This document shows positions 6,934-14,823 of a stretch of DNA of 42,888 bases, in pieces. This DNA is from Bacillota bacterium. GTDB taxonomy: Bacteria > Bacillota > Clostridia > Acetivibrionales > DSM-1351. The DNA lies in NCBI GenBank assembly GCA_023415305.1, contig JAEZKZ010000012.1, positions 1 to 42,888 of the forward strand, given 5' to 3'. The notes under the pieces are model-generated. The model saw nothing but the letters and a program-made list of their open reading frames with translations. It was not told the DNA's origin and did not search any database. The number at the start of each line of letters is the position of its first letter. Position 1 is the first letter of the stretch. The position numbers and the translations under genes were made by a program.

Positions 6934-8616
6934 CTAGGTCCCCTGAGCTGTCAGTACTGTTACCGGGACTGAGCTGTTTATAATAGCCTCATCCTTTCTG
7001 TCAATCACGTCGGCATTAAAGATGGTTTTCATTACCTGTCCGATATTATCAACAGCAATAACTTCTATATCCATATCTTCAAACAACTCCTGATAATTTT
7101 CCTTCGGGATAAATACCTTCTTAATTCCGGCTGTTCTGGCGGCTTCCACCTTAGCAACAACCCCTCCCACAGGCTTTACCTTGCCCTTGATGGATATCTC
7201 CCCGGTCATGGCAATATCGCCGCTGACAGGTATATTCTTTACTGCCGAATATACAGCGGTGGCTATTGTTATCCCTGCAGAGGGGCCATCTATCGGTATG
7301 CCGCCCGGAAAGTTCAGGTGAATTTCATAATCCTTGAAATCTATATCAAGATATCTCTTCAGAACTGTCAGAACGTTTTCAACAGAAGCTTTGGCAGAGC
7401 TGGTTCTTTTTAATTTGTGTCCCCTGTTGTCCAGTTCCTCTTCTTCAACAATTCCTGTAATACGTATGCTGCCGCTGCCCGGCTCAACCAGCATTGCCGT
7501 AGCTTCTACATCAATTACCATACCTGTACTGTTTCCGAATACCGCCAGACCGTTTATGCAGCCGATCTGAACCTCAGAATTAACCTTCTTCTCTATCCGC
7601 GGACTGTAATGACCGAATTCTATAACCCACTCAATGTCCTTAACATCAATGATACTCCTGTTCTCCAGCATTGCAATTCCGCCTGCTATCTGAACAATGT
7701 TTACAGCATCCCTTCCGTTTTGTGCATACTTTGCAACCTGCTCGCTGCAGCCCTCCTTAAGGATATATCCCCCCTTAAGTGCCGCATTTTCACATATGGT
7801 ACATATTTCATCTGCTCTTAGGGGTCTGAAATGAATTTCAACGCACCTGGACCTGATGGCTGCAGGAATTTCATCGGGAGTTCTGGTGGTGGCCCCTACA
7901 AGCCTGAAATCTGCTGGTAAACCCTTTTGGAATATATCATGAATATGTGAGGGTATATTGTTGTCTTCAGAGGTGTAATAGGCACTTTCAAGGAAAACTC
8001 TTCTATCCTCTAAAACCTTCAGAAGTTTATTCATCTGGATGGGATGAAGCTCTCCGATTTCGTCAATAAACAAAATACCGCCGTGGGCTTTTGTTACAGC
8101 ACCCGGCTTTGGCTGAGGAACTCCTGCGGCACCATAGGCACCAGCCCCCTGATATATCGGATCGTGTACTGATCCGATAAGAGGATCTGCGATACCTCTC
8201 TCGTCAAACCTTAAGGTTGTTGCATCCATCTCAATAAACCTGGCTTCTTTTCTAAACGGTGAAATACCGTTGTTCTTTGCTTCTTCAAGGATAACTCTGG
8301 CTGCAGCGGTTTTACCTACGCCCGGAGGTCCATAGATTATAACGTGCTGTGGGTTTGAGCCGCACAGGGATGCTCTGAGAGCTTTTATTCCCTGTTCCTG
8401 TCCTACAATATCCTTTAAGGTGGATGGCCTTGTTTTTTCAGATAAGGGTTCGGTCAAATGAATATCTCTCAACTTTCTCAACTTCTCAAGTTCTTTTCTG
8501 GACTCCTTATCAATTGCACTCCTGTTCCCCTGCTGTGTCTTAAGTAAAGTAAAAAAGTAAATTCCAATGATAACAGAAAAGAAAAACTGTATGATAAACA
8601 TCGTAGTTGTAAACAT
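6934..8616 (-). CDS. lonB: ATP-dependent protease LonB
   Basis: A membrane-anchored Lon-family protease of the LonB type found in spore-forming Firmicutes, where it degrades regulatory proteins, in Bacillus mainly in the forespore. The 560-residue protein has one N-terminal transmembrane helix (about residues 5-25), an AAA module with Walker A GPPGVGKT, Walker B ILFIDEIGEL and an arginine-finger region, and a C-terminal S16 domain with the catalytic Ser in DGPSAG and the Lys in PVGGVVAK. It lacks the long N-terminal domain of classic LonA. AGGAGG precedes the ATG. Location near clpX-clpP-tig is common in clostridia. The proteolytic dyad is intact. Confidence 0.93.
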   Translation of the reverse strand: MFTTTMFIIQFFFSVIIGIYFFTLLKTQQGNRSAIDKESRKELEKLRKLRDIHLTEPLSEKTRPSTLKDIVGQEQGIKALRASLCGSNPQHVIIYGPPGVGKTAAARVILEEAKNNGISPFRKEARFIEMDATTLRFDERGIADPLIGSVHDPIYQGAGAYGAAGVPQPKPGAVTKAHGGILFIDEIGELHPIQMNKLLKVLEDRRVFLESAYYTSEDNNIPSHIHDIFQKGLPADFRLVGATTRTPDEIPAAIRSRCVEIHFRPLRADEICTICENAALKGGYILKEGCSEQVAKYAQNGRDAVNIVQIAGGIAMLENRSIIDVKDIEWVIEFGHYSPRIEKKVNSEVQIGCINGLAVFGNSTGMVIDVEATAMLVEPGSGSIRITGIVEEEELDNRGHKLKRTSSAKASVENVLTVLKRYLDIDFKDYEIHLNFPGGIPIDGPSAGITIATAVYSAVKNIPVSGDIAMTGEISIKGKVKPVGGVVAKVEAARTAGIKKVFIPKENYQELFEDMDIEVIAVDNIGQVMKTIFNADVIDRKDEAIINSSVPVTVLTAQGT

Positions 8617-8674
8617 ACACTACCTCCTAAGCTTTTTGCTGCGTACCAATTATATTATTGGCAATGATTCATAT

Positions 8675-8697
8675 TTTATCCCGAAATATGGGATAAA
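8675..8697. promoter_or_regulatory. inverted repeat upstream of lonB
   Basis: TTTATCCC and GGGATAAA form a perfect 8-bp inverted repeat with a 7-nt centre, 60-80 bp before the lonB start. A minus-strand TTGAAA lies at its upstream edge and TATAAT at about 8650, so it sits in the promoter region and looks like an operator. The binding protein is unknown. Confidence 0.45.
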
Positions 8698-8746
8698 TTT
8701 CAAAAAAGCTTCAGAAACATAAGCCATATGTAAATAACCAATCAAC

Positions 8747-8780
8747 TAAAAAAGAGCCTCCCCATATAAAGAGCTGCTCT
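8747..8780 (-). terminator. probable terminator of the tetR-membrane protein operon
   Basis: Minus strand AGAGC pairs with GCTCT around an 18-nt loop, followed by TTTTTT. The stem is short, but the T-run and the place 47 nt after the stop fit. Confidence 0.5.
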
Positions 8781-8826
8781 CCTCAACTAAAAAATTAATA
8801 ATAGTTAATATTAATTAAATTACTTA

Positions 8827-9504
8827 TTAGCTTCCTTTCACATTACGTTTTTGCTCGGCTTTTTTTGCTCCTAAAATTACAGTTAATACTCCTGCCGGAA
8901 CCATTAGTAATCCGCTAAATATCGTTAGCATGTTCAGTAATTCGTTCTGCAATAATAAACCTATAAAAGCTAATATAGATAATGCACCCGAAATACAAAA
9001 AATTAATCCTAATATTTTCTCAATGCCTTTCGCCCTTAAAAACCCTTTAAAGATTATTATGACACCCATTCCAAACAGACTATAACCCATTTGATTTAAG
9101 AAATAAATTAATGAATCCTTATCAAAGAGCCATTCAATTGCTTCATTTATTTTTCCGGCTGTAATTAATCTGGGAAGTATTGAATACTGTGATATGTAAG
9201 AAATGGAATTAAGTATGCAGTACCCAATTAACAGGACTATTCCAATAGTATCAAATAAATCCTTTTTCTCTTTCCTGTAAAGCCCTGATACTATTGATAT
9301 TAAAGCAAATGCAGAAGGTGCAATTAAGGATGCGTTAACAAAACCTATGTAATAAACTGCTCCGTCTTTACTGATTTCCAGCACCTTTTCCTCCAGTGAA
9401 CCTGCATTGCCATCTGAAAGTGCCATAAAAACCGGCCACAGCAGTATTATAAAAGTAAAAATACTACCACTGATAATCAGATTACGTGAATGTGACTTAT
9501 TCAT
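8827..9504 (-). CDS. DUF4386-like integral membrane protein
   Basis: A 225-residue polytopic membrane protein with about six hydrophobic segments, starting right after MNKSHSRN. The layout (GSIFTFIILLWP, then VGFVNASLIAPSAFAL, a loop with an EKKDLFD turn, and late GLLMVPAGVLTVILGA) resembles DUF4386 proteins, but this is a resemblance only. ATG at 9504 follows GGGAG by 7 nt. It overlaps the end of the TetR gene by 8 nt, so the two are translationally coupled, and the regulator probably controls this protein. A role in resistance or membrane stress would fit a TetR pair but is inference. Downstream is a likely terminator. Confidence 0.6.
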   Translation of the reverse strand: MNKSHSRNLIISGSIFTFIILLWPVFMALSDGNAGSLEEKVLEISKDGAVYYIGFVNASLIAPSAFALISIVSGLYRKEKKDLFDTIGIVLLIGYCILNSISYISQYSILPRLITAGKINEAIEWLFDKDSLIYFLNQMGYSLFGMGVIIIFKGFLRAKGIEKILGLIFCISGALSILAFIGLLLQNELLNMLTIFSGLLMVPAGVLTVILGAKKAEQKRNVKGS

Positions 9505-10090
9505 AAACATCTCCCTCACCAAAATTTTTTAAAGTACCGTATAAGCATATACTTTTAAGCTTATTAAGGTATACGTCGAGCCCTTCTGAAGTCTTCTGCC
9601 GGCTGAACCAATTGACTACCCCAAGAAAAAATACACTATTTATGATAAGCAGCTTTTCCTCCAGCAGACTGGCCCCGATATCTTCAAAATCCTTTGAGTT
9701 GGTAATCAACTCCTTAAAAATTGATATGAAGTCAAACTTGCCGTCACCCGGCACCCTGAAAATTTCAGTAATAAAGGCCTTAAATAACTTCTCATTTTCC
9801 TGTATTGCTTTTACAAGTATATTAATAAGCATACCAAAATTTTCATTTATAGTTTTTTCCGGATTCATAGCTGATTTAAAATCGAATTTGCCAAACTCCT
9901 GCTCGGCCCATAATAGTAAAATATCGAATTTTGATGAAAAGAAATTATAAAATGTCCCTTTGGCTATTCCGACATTTTTCGTTATCTCATCAATGGTTAC
10001 GCTTTCATAACCCTTCTGCCAGAATAGCATAATTGCTGACTCATATATCCTTACCCTGACATATTCCCGTTGCTCTTTAAATATTGACAT
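9497..10090 (-). CDS. TetR/AcrR family transcriptional regulator
   Basis: A 197-residue one-component repressor. The N-terminal helix-turn-helix is typical: AIMLFWQKGYESVTIDEITKNVGIAKGTFYNFFSSKFDIL (in part) at about residues 18-56. The rest is an alpha-helical ligand domain without recognised specificity. The coding end overlaps the start of the membrane-protein gene. A perfect 14-bp palindrome lies between its promoter -10 box and the start, so it probably represses its own operon until a ligand binds. Confidence 0.9.
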   Translation of the reverse strand: MSIFKEQREYVRVRIYESAIMLFWQKGYESVTIDEITKNVGIAKGTFYNFFSSKFDILLLWAEQEFGKFDFKSAMNPEKTINENFGMLINILVKAIQENEKLFKAFITEIFRVPGDGKFDFISIFKELITNSKDFEDIGASLLEEKLLIINSVFFLGVVNWFSRQKTSEGLDVYLNKLKSICLYGTLKNFGEGDVYE

Positions 10091-10154
10091 ATAAATTTAA
10101 ACTCCCGTAAATTTTATTTTCATATGAATAAAGTCGCATGACCTACTTCACTTA

Positions 10155-10197
10155 ATGACCATGGTCATATTGTATACCGATTCATAACAAAATTCAA
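10155..10197 (-). promoter_or_regulatory. promoter and operator of the tetR operon
   Basis: Minus strand -35 TTGAAT (10192-10197), 17-bp spacer, -10 TACAAT (10169-10174), directly followed by the perfect palindrome ATGACCATGGTCAT (10155-10168) over the expected start site. A further half site ATGACC lies about 17 bp downstream. This is a standard place for a TetR autorepressor. Confidence 0.7.
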
Positions 10198-10270
10198 TAT
10201 TCATTTTTTCAGCTTCGATTAATAAGATAATCTGGAACTGTTTCTCCGACTTTTGCACATGAGTATAAAG

Positions 10271-10316
10271 CAAAAGGACTGCCTTATAACAAATTTATTG
10301 TTACAGACAGTCCCTT
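10271..10316 (-). terminator. terminator after clpX
   Basis: Minus strand GGACTG pairs with CAGTCC, with an inner stem TAACAA/TTGTTA, then TTTTG. It lies just past the clpX stop. Confidence 0.65.
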
Positions 10317-10341
10317 AGTAAACAAATTTATTCTTTTTTAC

Positions 10342-11640
10342 TTATGATACTGATTCCTTCTTGACTCGTGCTTTCTTTGAACCAGCCTTTTTCAAAGACT
10401 TTCGGTTCTCGTTATATATAAGCTCAGGTTGGGTATTGTTTTCTATAACCTCTTTACTGATAATGCATTTTTCAACATTATTCATTGAAGGTATATCATA
10501 CATTACACCGAGCATGATTTCTTCGAGTATAGCACGAAGTCCTCTGGCTCCGGTATTTCTGGCTATTGCCTTTTCAGCAATAAGCTCAAGAGCATCGTCC
10601 TGTATTTCCAGCAGCACATCATCCATTTCCAGCAGCTTCTGATATTGCTTTACTAAAGCATTCTTTGGCTCGGTAAGTATCTGTACAAGAGCTTTCTTAT
10701 CCAGCGACTGCAGTGTTACCACAATGGGAAGTCTTCCCACAAACTCAGGAATAAGTCCGAATTTCAGCAAATCCTGAGGAAGGATTTCTTTTAAAAGCTC
10801 TCCCACATCACGGTCTTTGTTGCTTTCAATTTTTGCTCCGAAGCCAAGCGATTTCTTACCTATTCTGTTCTGAATAATTTTATCAATGCCATCAAATGCA
10901 CCACCGCATATAAATAATATATTTGTAGTGTCAATTTGAATGAATTCCTGATGTGGGTGTTTTCTTCCGCCCTGAGGTGGAACAGAAGCCAATGTACCCT
11001 CAAGAATTTTAAGCAATGCCTGCTGTACTCCCTCGCCGCTTACATCCCTTGTTATTGAAGGGTTTTCAGACTTACGAGCTATCTTATCTATTTCATCGAT
11101 ATAGATAATACCTTTTTCTGCCTTTTCAATATCATAATCCGCGGCCTGTATCAATCTCAAAAGGATATTCTCAACATCCTCTCCGACATAGCCCGCTTCT
11201 GTAAGAGAAGTAGCATCGGCGATGGCAAAAGGAACATTCAGTATTCTTGCAAGTGTCTGCGCCAGAAAAGTTTTACCGCTGCCGGTAGGTCCAAGCATTA
11301 CAATATTACTCTTCTGAAGCTCAATATCGGAGGACTTCAAATCGCTGTTTATTCTCTTATAATGATTGTAAACAGCTACTGCAAGAGATCTCTTTGCAGC
11401 ATCCTGACCAATAACGTACTGGTCAAGAATCTCTCTAATCTCTCTTGGTTTAGGTATTTCATTTAATTCTGCATCTATTTTTGTATCTTCGAATTCCTCT
11501 TCAATAATCTCGGAGCATAATTCTATGCACTCATCGCAAATATAAACTCCAGGACCTGCGACCAGTCTTTTAACCTGCTCTTGAGACTTACCGCAAAAAG
11601 AGCATTTCAACTGCTTCTTCTCATCATATCTGGTCATCAT
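10342..11640 (-). CDS. clpX: ATP-dependent Clp protease ATP-binding subunit ClpX
   Basis: AAA+ unfoldase that recognises substrates (including tmRNA-tagged proteins) and feeds them to ClpP. The 432-residue sequence shows the N-terminal zinc-binding domain (Cys13, Cys16, Cys35, Cys38), Walker A GPTGSGKT, Walker B IIYIDEIDKIA, and sensor motifs (GGAFDGI, GARGLRAILE). A basic tail KKAGSKKARVKKE ends the protein. Two adjacent ATGs (11640, 11637) both fit the GAGGTG ribosome site; the second has better spacing. It follows clpP by 14 nt and clearly forms an operon with it. A terminator follows. Confidence 0.98.
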   Translation of the reverse strand: MMTRYDEKKQLKCSFCGKSQEQVKRLVAGPGVYICDECIELCSEIIEEEFEDTKIDAELNEIPKPREIREILDQYVIGQDAAKRSLAVAVYNHYKRINSDLKSSDIELQKSNIVMLGPTGSGKTFLAQTLARILNVPFAIADATSLTEAGYVGEDVENILLRLIQAADYDIEKAEKGIIYIDEIDKIARKSENPSITRDVSGEGVQQALLKILEGTLASVPPQGGRKHPHQEFIQIDTTNILFICGGAFDGIDKIIQNRIGKKSLGFGAKIESNKDRDVGELLKEILPQDLLKFGLIPEFVGRLPIVVTLQSLDKKALVQILTEPKNALVKQYQKLLEMDDVLLEIQDDALELIAEKAIARNTGARGLRAILEEIMLGVMYDIPSMNNVEKCIISKEVIENNTQPELIYNENRKSLKKAGSKKARVKKESVS

Positions 11641-11654
11641 TGCACCTCAAATTA

Positions 11655-12236
11655 TTATCTTCTAACCATAATATCGTCAATAAGTCCGTAGGCTTTCGCT
11701 TCCTCAGCAGACATAAAGAAATCTCTGTCAGTGTCTTTTTCAATCTTATCCAGAGGCTGACCGGTTCTCTCGCTTAATATTCTGTTTAACTTGTCTTTAG
11801 TCTTCAAAATATTCTCAGCGTGTATCTTAATATCTGTTGCCTGCCCTTTAGCACCACCAAGAGGCTGATGTATCATAATTTCACTGTTTGGAAGTGCAAA
11901 TCTTTTTCCCTTTGCACCTGCAGCCAATAAAAACGCACCCATACTTGCAGCCATACCCATGCATATAGTCGATACATCGCATCTTACATGCTGCATTGTA
12001 TCATAAATAGCAAAACCGGAATGTACAGCTCCGCCCGGGCTGTTTATATAAAACATAATATCCTTATCGGGGTCCTGTGCTTCAAGGTAAAGCATCTGTG
12101 CAACAACCAGACTGGCAGTTACATCATTAACCTCATCGCTCAACATAATAATCCTATCATTTAACAATCTTGAATAAATATCGTAAGACCTCTCACCACG
12201 ATTGGTCTGCTCAACAACCATAGGTACCAAACTCAT
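11655..12236 (-). CDS. clpP: ATP-dependent Clp protease proteolytic subunit ClpP
   Basis: Serine protease that forms the double-heptamer chamber used by ClpX and other Clp ATPases. The 193-residue protein has the full triad: Ser98 in GMAASMG, His123 in MIHQPLGG, and Asp172 in DTDRD. ATG at 12236 lies 7 nt after GGAGG; an upstream ATG at 12242 is too close to the ribosome site. It sits between tig and clpX, the classic order tig-clpP-clpX, with a 199-bp gap from tig that may hold its own promoter; I did not find a clear one, nor a tandem CtsR box. Confidence 0.98.
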   Translation of the reverse strand: MSLVPMVVEQTNRGERSYDIYSRLLNDRIIMLSDEVNDVTASLVVAQMLYLEAQDPDKDIMFYINSPGGAVHSGFAIYDTMQHVRCDVSTICMGMAASMGAFLLAAGAKGKRFALPNSEIMIHQPLGGAKGQATDIKIHAENILKTKDKLNRILSERTGQPLDKIEKDTDRDFFMSAEEAKAYGLIDDIMVRR

Positions 12237-12425
12237 GATCATACCTCCCTTATTTAATATATGTTATTCTTCTACGAACGGTTAATATTCGTTGAAAAAT
12301 CGATACCTTAGTTACTCTTATATAATGTTACCCATTTCCGAAGGTGTCCAATCGTATTTTTTGAAATACCAAAATGCTACAAGTAAGTAAAAAATAAATA
12401 ACACCCGTTAACGTCAAAGGGTTTT

Positions 12426-12447
12426 AAGCTGGCTATTAAGCCAGCTT
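12426..12447 (-). terminator. hairpin at the end of tig
   Basis: AAGCTGGCT and AGCCAGCTT make a perfect 9-bp stem with a 4-nt loop, overlapping the tig stop codon. On the minus strand it is followed only by TTAAAACCC, so it is a weak terminator; a looser ACCC/GGGT stem with a T-rich tail follows at about 12385-12420. Confidence 0.5.
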
Positions 12448-13725
12448 TGCATTCTCAACCAATAATTTTATAGTTTTTCTGAAGGCTATATCCTTCTTTA
12501 CATAAACCTGATCCTCAGGAGTTAAAGACTTTTTAAGGTCTTCAGCTGATTGCTTGTAGGCTTCAGCCATTCTCTTAACCTCATCATCAAGTTCATCATC
12601 TGAAACCTGTACGTTTTCAACCTGAGCAATCTTTTCTACTACAAGCTGTACTTTAACTTCGTTTTCAGCTCTTCCTGCAAACTGGCCTCTGAAGGCTTCG
12701 AAATCCATACCCATTATTTCAAGGTACTTCTGAAGATCAAGACCCTGGTAGCGCAATCTCATATCAAAGTCTCTTGCCATTGAATCAATCTGCTTTTCAA
12801 CCATAACTCTAGGTATTTCAACAGTTGCATTCTCTGCTACCTTCTGGATAACACTTTCTTCATTTTCATGCTCTGCTTTATGCTTTGCAGTCTCTTCTAA
12901 TTTATTTCTCAAATCTTTTTTATATTCTTCGAGAGTATCAAACTCGCTTATATCCTTTGCAAATTCATCATCTATTTCAGGCAATTCTTTAACTTTTATT
13001 TCCTTAATTGTTACTTTGAACAATGCAGGCTTGCCATTTAATTCTTCCTTACCGTATTCTTCAGGGAAGTTAACATTAACATCAACTTCTTCTCCTGTAC
13101 CCTTTCCGATCAACTGATCCTCAAAGCCGGGAATAAATGTGCCTGAACCTATTACCAAACTATAATCTGTTCCTTTTCCGCCCTCAAATGGTACTGAATC
13201 AATAAAGCCTTCAAAATCGATAACTGCTGTATCTCCAGATTGAACAGGTCTGTCGGTAACAGTTACTAGGCGTGAATTCTTTTCAACAACTTTGTTGAAT
13301 TCGTTTTCAACATCTTCATCAGTTACTGTAGCGTCAGCTTTAGTAACTTCAACTCCCATATAAGCACCCAGTTCAACCTCAGGCTTAACAGTAACCTTTG
13401 CAGTAAAAATAAGATTTTGCTTATTTCCGATCTGGATTATATCTATTTCGGGTCTGTCCACAGGCTGTAAATTCTTTTCTTCAATAGCTTGGTCATACGC
13501 TTCTGAGCAAACTATGTTTATAGCATCGTCATATAATGCCTGTTCTCCATAGTAACGTTCAACTATATTTCTTGGAGCCTTACCCTTTCTAAAGCCAGGT
13601 ACATTAAATTTTGATGCGTTCTTCTTGTATGACTGCTGCATACCTTCTTCGAATTTAGCTGCATCAACTTCTATTTCAAGCTGTACAACATTCTTTTCAA
13701 CATCTTCAAATTTGTTAACTTTCAT
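12436..13725 (-). CDS. tig: trigger factor (ribosome-associated chaperone)
   Basis: Peptidyl-prolyl isomerase and chaperone that meets nascent chains at the ribosome exit. The 429-residue length is normal. The N-terminal ribosome-binding domain carries the signature FNVPGFRKGKAPR (about residues 39-51), the FKBP-like domain lies at about 160-245 (GDTAVIDFEGFIDSVPFEGG, in part), and the long helical C-terminal domain follows. A good promoter lies 125 bp upstream; GGAGG is 12 nt before the ATG, rather far. With clpP and clpX downstream the unit links folding of new chains with their degradation. Confidence 0.97.
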   Translation of the reverse strand: MKVNKFEDVEKNVVQLEIEVDAAKFEEGMQQSYKKNASKFNVPGFRKGKAPRNIVERYYGEQALYDDAINIVCSEAYDQAIEEKNLQPVDRPEIDIIQIGNKQNLIFTAKVTVKPEVELGAYMGVEVTKADATVTDEDVENEFNKVVEKNSRLVTVTDRPVQSGDTAVIDFEGFIDSVPFEGGKGTDYSLVIGSGTFIPGFEDQLIGKGTGEEVDVNVNFPEEYGKEELNGKPALFKVTIKEIKVKELPEIDDEFAKDISEFDTLEEYKKDLRNKLEETAKHKAEHENEESVIQKVAENATVEIPRVMVEKQIDSMARDFDMRLRYQGLDLQKYLEIMGMDFEAFRGQFAGRAENEVKVQLVVEKIAQVENVQVSDDELDDEVKRMAEAYKQSAEDLKKSLTPEDQVYVKKDIAFRKTIKLLVENAKLA

Positions 13726-13849
13726 TTTAATAAACTTCCTCCCGGTATTTAGTTTTGTATAATTTTATTAATCAGCTTTATGCTTGTTTTTTAGCTAATC
13801 TTCTATAAAAATCAGAAAAAACATCCTTGTATTAAAAATTAACCATTCA

Positions 13850-13877
13850 ATTATACCATATTGTTTGTATATTTCAA
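13850..13877 (-). promoter_or_regulatory. SigA-type promoter of tig
   Basis: Minus strand TTGAAA (13872-13877), 16-bp spacer, TATAAT (13850-13855). The leader to the tig ATG is about 120 nt. In the rest of the 13726-14010 gap an ACTCA/TGAGT repeat with CCTTATTAAG inside (13949-13991) may be a weak terminator of the phosphoesterase gene. Confidence 0.7.
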
Positions 13878-14010
13878 GAATCAATATAACCTTAACAGAG
13901 CCTTCTGTCAACATTCTGGTAAGTATTTTCCAACATCTTCAGTTTCAATACACACTCATGCCTTATTAAGCGAATAACTAATACTTAAGGGTGAGTTACC
14001 TTTTCAATTC

Positions 14011-14712
14011 TTAAAAAATCAGCATCGGCATAAAATTCAGATAATCAGCCGATATAAGTTTTAGTTCAATTCCTTCGTAAGCACCCTCTATAGCCCCTTT
14101 TATGCCCTCACCATGAAGATGCCCGTAAAAACATTTTGTTATACCGTATTTTTTCATTACATCGATAAATCCTGATACCTGACTTTTTGATGTAACGGGG
14201 GGATAATGCAGGAAAACCAACCTTTGATTATAATCAAAGCTGCCCGAGGCTTTCAAGGAGAGCTCAAGTCGTTCTATTTCACGGTTATATATTTTTTCAT
14301 CATCCTTCTTAAAATCATCCTCTCCGGGACATTTCCAGCCTCTTGTACCACAGATGGCTAAATTCTCTATATTAAAGGAGTTATTATGCATAAATGAAAT
14401 GGTTTCAAACTCATTGGAATTTAGATATTTATTTAGCTTTGAGGTAGTCGTCCACCAATAGTCATGATTGCCTTTGGAAATAATCTTTCTTCCGGGCAGC
14501 GCTTCAATAAACTTAAAATCCTCGTAAGCATTGTCAATATATGTTGCCCAGGAGACATCCCCTGGAATAATAACAGTATCCTCGGCTTTAACCACCTCCA
14601 TCCAGTTGTTTTTAAGTTTCTCCATGTAATTCGACCATCTGCCTCCGAATATATCCATTGGCTTATCTATTCCCAAAGCAAGATGCAGGTCGGCTATTGC
14701 AAAGACTGACAT
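14011..14712 (-). CDS. calcineurin-like metallophosphoesterase
   Basis: A 233-residue cytoplasmic metallophosphoesterase. All five metal motifs are seen: ADLHL near the N-terminus (DxH), GDVSW (GDxxW variant), GNHDYWW, HYPPV and GHLHG. The HYPP variant and the length match the YPL/YkuE-like group of uncharacterised bacterial enzymes. The substrate (phosphoester, cyclic nucleotide or nucleic acid) cannot be read from the sequence. The ribosome site is weak (AAGGAAAAGG at long spacing). It lies between tig and uvrC on the same strand with a 112-bp gap from uvrC. Confidence 0.87.
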   Translation of the reverse strand: MSVFAIADLHLALGIDKPMDIFGGRWSNYMEKLKNNWMEVVKAEDTVIIPGDVSWATYIDNAYEDFKFIEALPGRKIISKGNHDYWWTTTSKLNKYLNSNEFETISFMHNNSFNIENLAICGTRGWKCPGEDDFKKDDEKIYNREIERLELSLKASGSFDYNQRLVFLHYPPVTSKSQVSGFIDVMKKYGITKCFYGHLHGEGIKGAIEGAYEGIELKLISADYLNFMPMLIF

Positions 14713-14823
14713 ATATTTTAGTACCTTTTCCTTAAAATTTATTTATTAATCTTACCTTATTAATTTGCCCAGATAAATCCCGCTTGCTGAGCAGGCCTTC
14801 CTAACCTTTTCACCTTTAACTCT

